Position numbers and translations under genes: made by a program. Below are positions 6,359 through 7,296 of a DNA stretch of 7,296 nt, piece by piece. The notes beneath the pieces are model-generated. The model saw only the letters and a list, made by a program, of their open reading frames with translations, did no database searches and was not told the origin of the DNA. How positions within the stretch are numbered: position 1 is the first letter of the stretch; every line of letters starts with the position of its first letter. The DNA is from Candidatus Omnitrophota bacterium (lineage in GTDB: Bacteria; Omnitrophota; Gorgyraeia; Gorgyraeales; Gorgyraeaceae): NCBI GenBank assembly GCA_018817035.1, contig JAHIUV010000072.1, positions 1-7,296 of the forward strand, read 5' to 3'.

Positions 6359-6895
6359 TTAAGAAATTTTAACGCGTTCTAACTCCGAAAAAACACAGCC
6401 ACAATACTTCTGCCTGTATAAATCCTGCTTCTTGGCCTCTTCCTGAGACTCCTTAAAACCTTTGCGAAAATCCTCATAGTAAAAATCTATATGTTTTTCC
6501 CGCGCTATATCTTCAGCTATCGCTTTAACAACAGCGTGATCCTGATAAGGACTTATCAAGAGTGTCGTAGTGAAAGCGTTAAAACCGTTCTTTACCGCGA
6601 AATCAGCTGTCTCTGAAAGCCGCAAGCGCCAACATAATCCACACCTTTCGACAGGGTTTTCCTTAAACGCGGTCTCCCTAAAATACTCCTCCATCTTATA
6701 AGGCGCGTATATGACCTCAAAACCTATCTTTTTAGCGGCTTCCGCCAGAACATCCCTGCGCCTTTTATATTCACTGGGCGGATGGATATTAGGGTTATAG
6801 TAATAACCCGTTACTTCTTTAAACTTTTTCTCAGCCAATTGTTTTATAGGATATAGCGCGCACGGACCACAACAAATATGAAGTAGCAGCCTCAT
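6359..6895 (-). CDS. queH: Epoxyqueuosine reductase QueH
   Basis: Reduces epoxyqueuosine to queuosine on tRNA, the final step of the pathway. QueH (formerly DUF208) is an iron-sulfur enzyme unrelated to the cobalamin-dependent QueG. The 178-residue product shows the conserved cysteines and motifs: LLLHICCGPCALYP with Cys8, Cys9 and Cys12; YYYNPNIHPPSEYKRR (31-46); RCGLCWRLRL with Cys85 and Cys88; TTLLISPYQDH (110-120); YYEDFRKGF (139-147); and YCGC with Cys165 and Cys167. I chose ATG 6895 because QueH proteins typically begin just before the LLLHxCC motif. Its ribosome site is weak (AAGAAAG). In-frame ATGs at 6931 and 6949 would add 12 or 18 basic residues from the repeat-containing spacer and are less likely. 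Location in the same block as queA and tgt supports the assignment. Confidence 0.95.
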   Translation of the reverse strand: MRLLLHICCGPCALYPIKQLAEKKFKEVTGYYYNPNIHPPSEYKRRRDVLAEAAKKIGFEVIYAPYKMEEYFRETAFKENPVERCGLCWRLRLSETADFAVKNGFNAFTTTLLISPYQDHAVVKAIAEDIAREKHIDFYYEDFRKGFKESQEEAKKQDLYRQKYCGCVFSELERVKIS

Positions 6896-6942
6896 TTTAG
6901 ACTTTCTTAGAATCTTAAACAAATTCGTCATTGCAAAAGCAA

Positions 6943-7027
6943 TTCTCAACTCGCGAAGCTTACCCTGAGCACAGCCAAAGGGCTCGCTTGAACAATATTC
7001 TTCGAGCGAGCGAAGCGAGTCGAGAAG
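6943..7027. repeat. Palindromic element in the ruvB-queH gap, same family as 3679-3877
   Basis: Bounded by inverted ends TTCTCAACTCGC (6943-6954) and GCGAGTCGAGAA (7015-7026), with one mismatch. It contains a 28-bp imperfect palindrome centred on AATATT (6983-7010). The 36 bases at 6992-7027 match 3842-3877 except for a short internal block (GCGAAGC in place of ACACAGT). Its left half (TTACCCTGAGC...) also aligns with TTATCCCGAGC... at 3693. This single-core version lacks the tandem 31-bp units. It occupies half of the 166-bp spacer; the rest shows nothing further. Confidence 0.85.
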
Positions 7028-7061
7028 TTAACATGGCAAGTCTGCATTGTATTAACATATT

Positions 7062-7296
7062 TCAAAAAAGCTCTTTCTGTCCCTCTTTCTTGTATTTTAT
7101 ACCCAGGTGCTCATACGCCGGCTTAGTTACTTCCCTGCCTCTTGGTGTACGCCTGACAAAACCTATTTTCAATAAAAACGGTTCAACTACATCCACAATG
7201 GTATCGGTTTCCTCGTTCAAAGTCGCTGCCAGGGATTCTATACCTACCGGTCCGCCATCATAAAAATCTATGATCGTCTTAAGGACTTTCCGGTCA
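7062..7296 (-). CDS. ruvB: Holliday junction branch-migration helicase RuvB, C-terminal fragment
   Basis: ATPase motor of the RuvAB complex, which drives branch migration of Holliday junctions in recombination repair. Only the last 77 residues are in the window; the start lies beyond the right edge. The visible part is the C-terminal winged-helix DNA-binding domain: DRKVLKTIIDFYDGGPVGIE, SLAATLNEETDTIVDVVEP, then FLLKIGFVRRTPRGREVT, with the closing YEHLGI. These are highly characteristic of RuvB. The frame ends in TGA at 7062-7064. The ATPase motifs are outside the window. A repeat-bearing 166-bp spacer separates it from queH, so I cannot tell whether the two share a transcript. Confidence 0.95.
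   Translation of the reverse strand, partial: DRKVLKTIIDFYDGGPVGIESLAATLNEETDTIVDVVEPFLLKIGFVRRTPRGREVTKPAYEHLGIKYKKEGQKELF

Noticed and set aside
6928..6943. CGTCATTGC plus ATTGC/GCAAT as a remnant of the tgt-type palindrome
   Set aside because: Too short (about 9 bases) to separate from chance; no second arm is present.
6896..6945. Candidate promoter (TTGCAA with an AT-rich hexamer 17 bp on) before queH
   Set aside because: The -10-like hexamer matches the consensus poorly, and the promoter consensus of this lineage is unknown.
6896..6949. Longer QueH starting at 6931 or 6949
   Set aside because: The family begins near LLLHxCC, and the extra codons come from the spacer. The start is still not certain, because the ribosome site at 6895 is weak.

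Overview
This looks like chromosomal sequence from a Gram-negative-type bacterium of an uncultured lineage. A member of Candidatus Omnitrophota (former OP3) or a neighbouring candidate phylum would fit. That placement is inferred from the gene order, the moderate GC content and the intergenic palindromic repeats; no marker in the window proves it. All protein genes lie on the minus strand, so transcription runs from the right end of the window to the left.

In transcription order the genes are: the 3' end of ruvB (Holliday-junction helicase), queH (epoxyqueuosine reductase), a small DUF2905 membrane protein, spoIID (SpoIID/LytB peptidoglycan lytic transglycosylase), queA, tgt, yajC, and a fused secDF that runs off the left edge. 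The order ruvB / DUF2905 / spoIID / queA / tgt / yajC / secDF is a widely conserved bacterial block. Several junctions are tight: DUF2905 and spoIID overlap by 4 bp, spoIID and queA are 18 bp apart with a clear Shine-Dalgarno, tgt and yajC are 26 bp apart, and yajC and secDF are 9 bp apart with the Shine-Dalgarno overlapping the yajC stop.

The genes serve three jobs. Tgt, QueA and QueH carry out the last three steps of queuosine synthesis on tRNA (preQ1 insertion, epoxyqueuosine formation, reduction to queuosine). YajC and SecDF are accessory parts of the Sec translocon. SpoIID and DUF2905 are envelope proteins. RuvB belongs to recombination repair.

The unusual content is in the repeats. (1) A 66-bp near-perfect palindrome sits in frame inside tgt and adds exactly 22 residues to an otherwise normal enzyme. 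(2) The tgt-queA gap (265 bp) holds a repeat cluster with three tandem copies of a 31-bp unit. (3) The ruvB-queH gap (166 bp) holds a shorter element of the same family, with matching inverted ends and a shared AATATT-centred core. (4) A 57-bp double palindrome fills the queH-DUF2905 gap and takes the place where a DUF2905 Shine-Dalgarno would be. I see no RNA genes, CRISPR array, insertion sequence or convincing intrinsic terminator.
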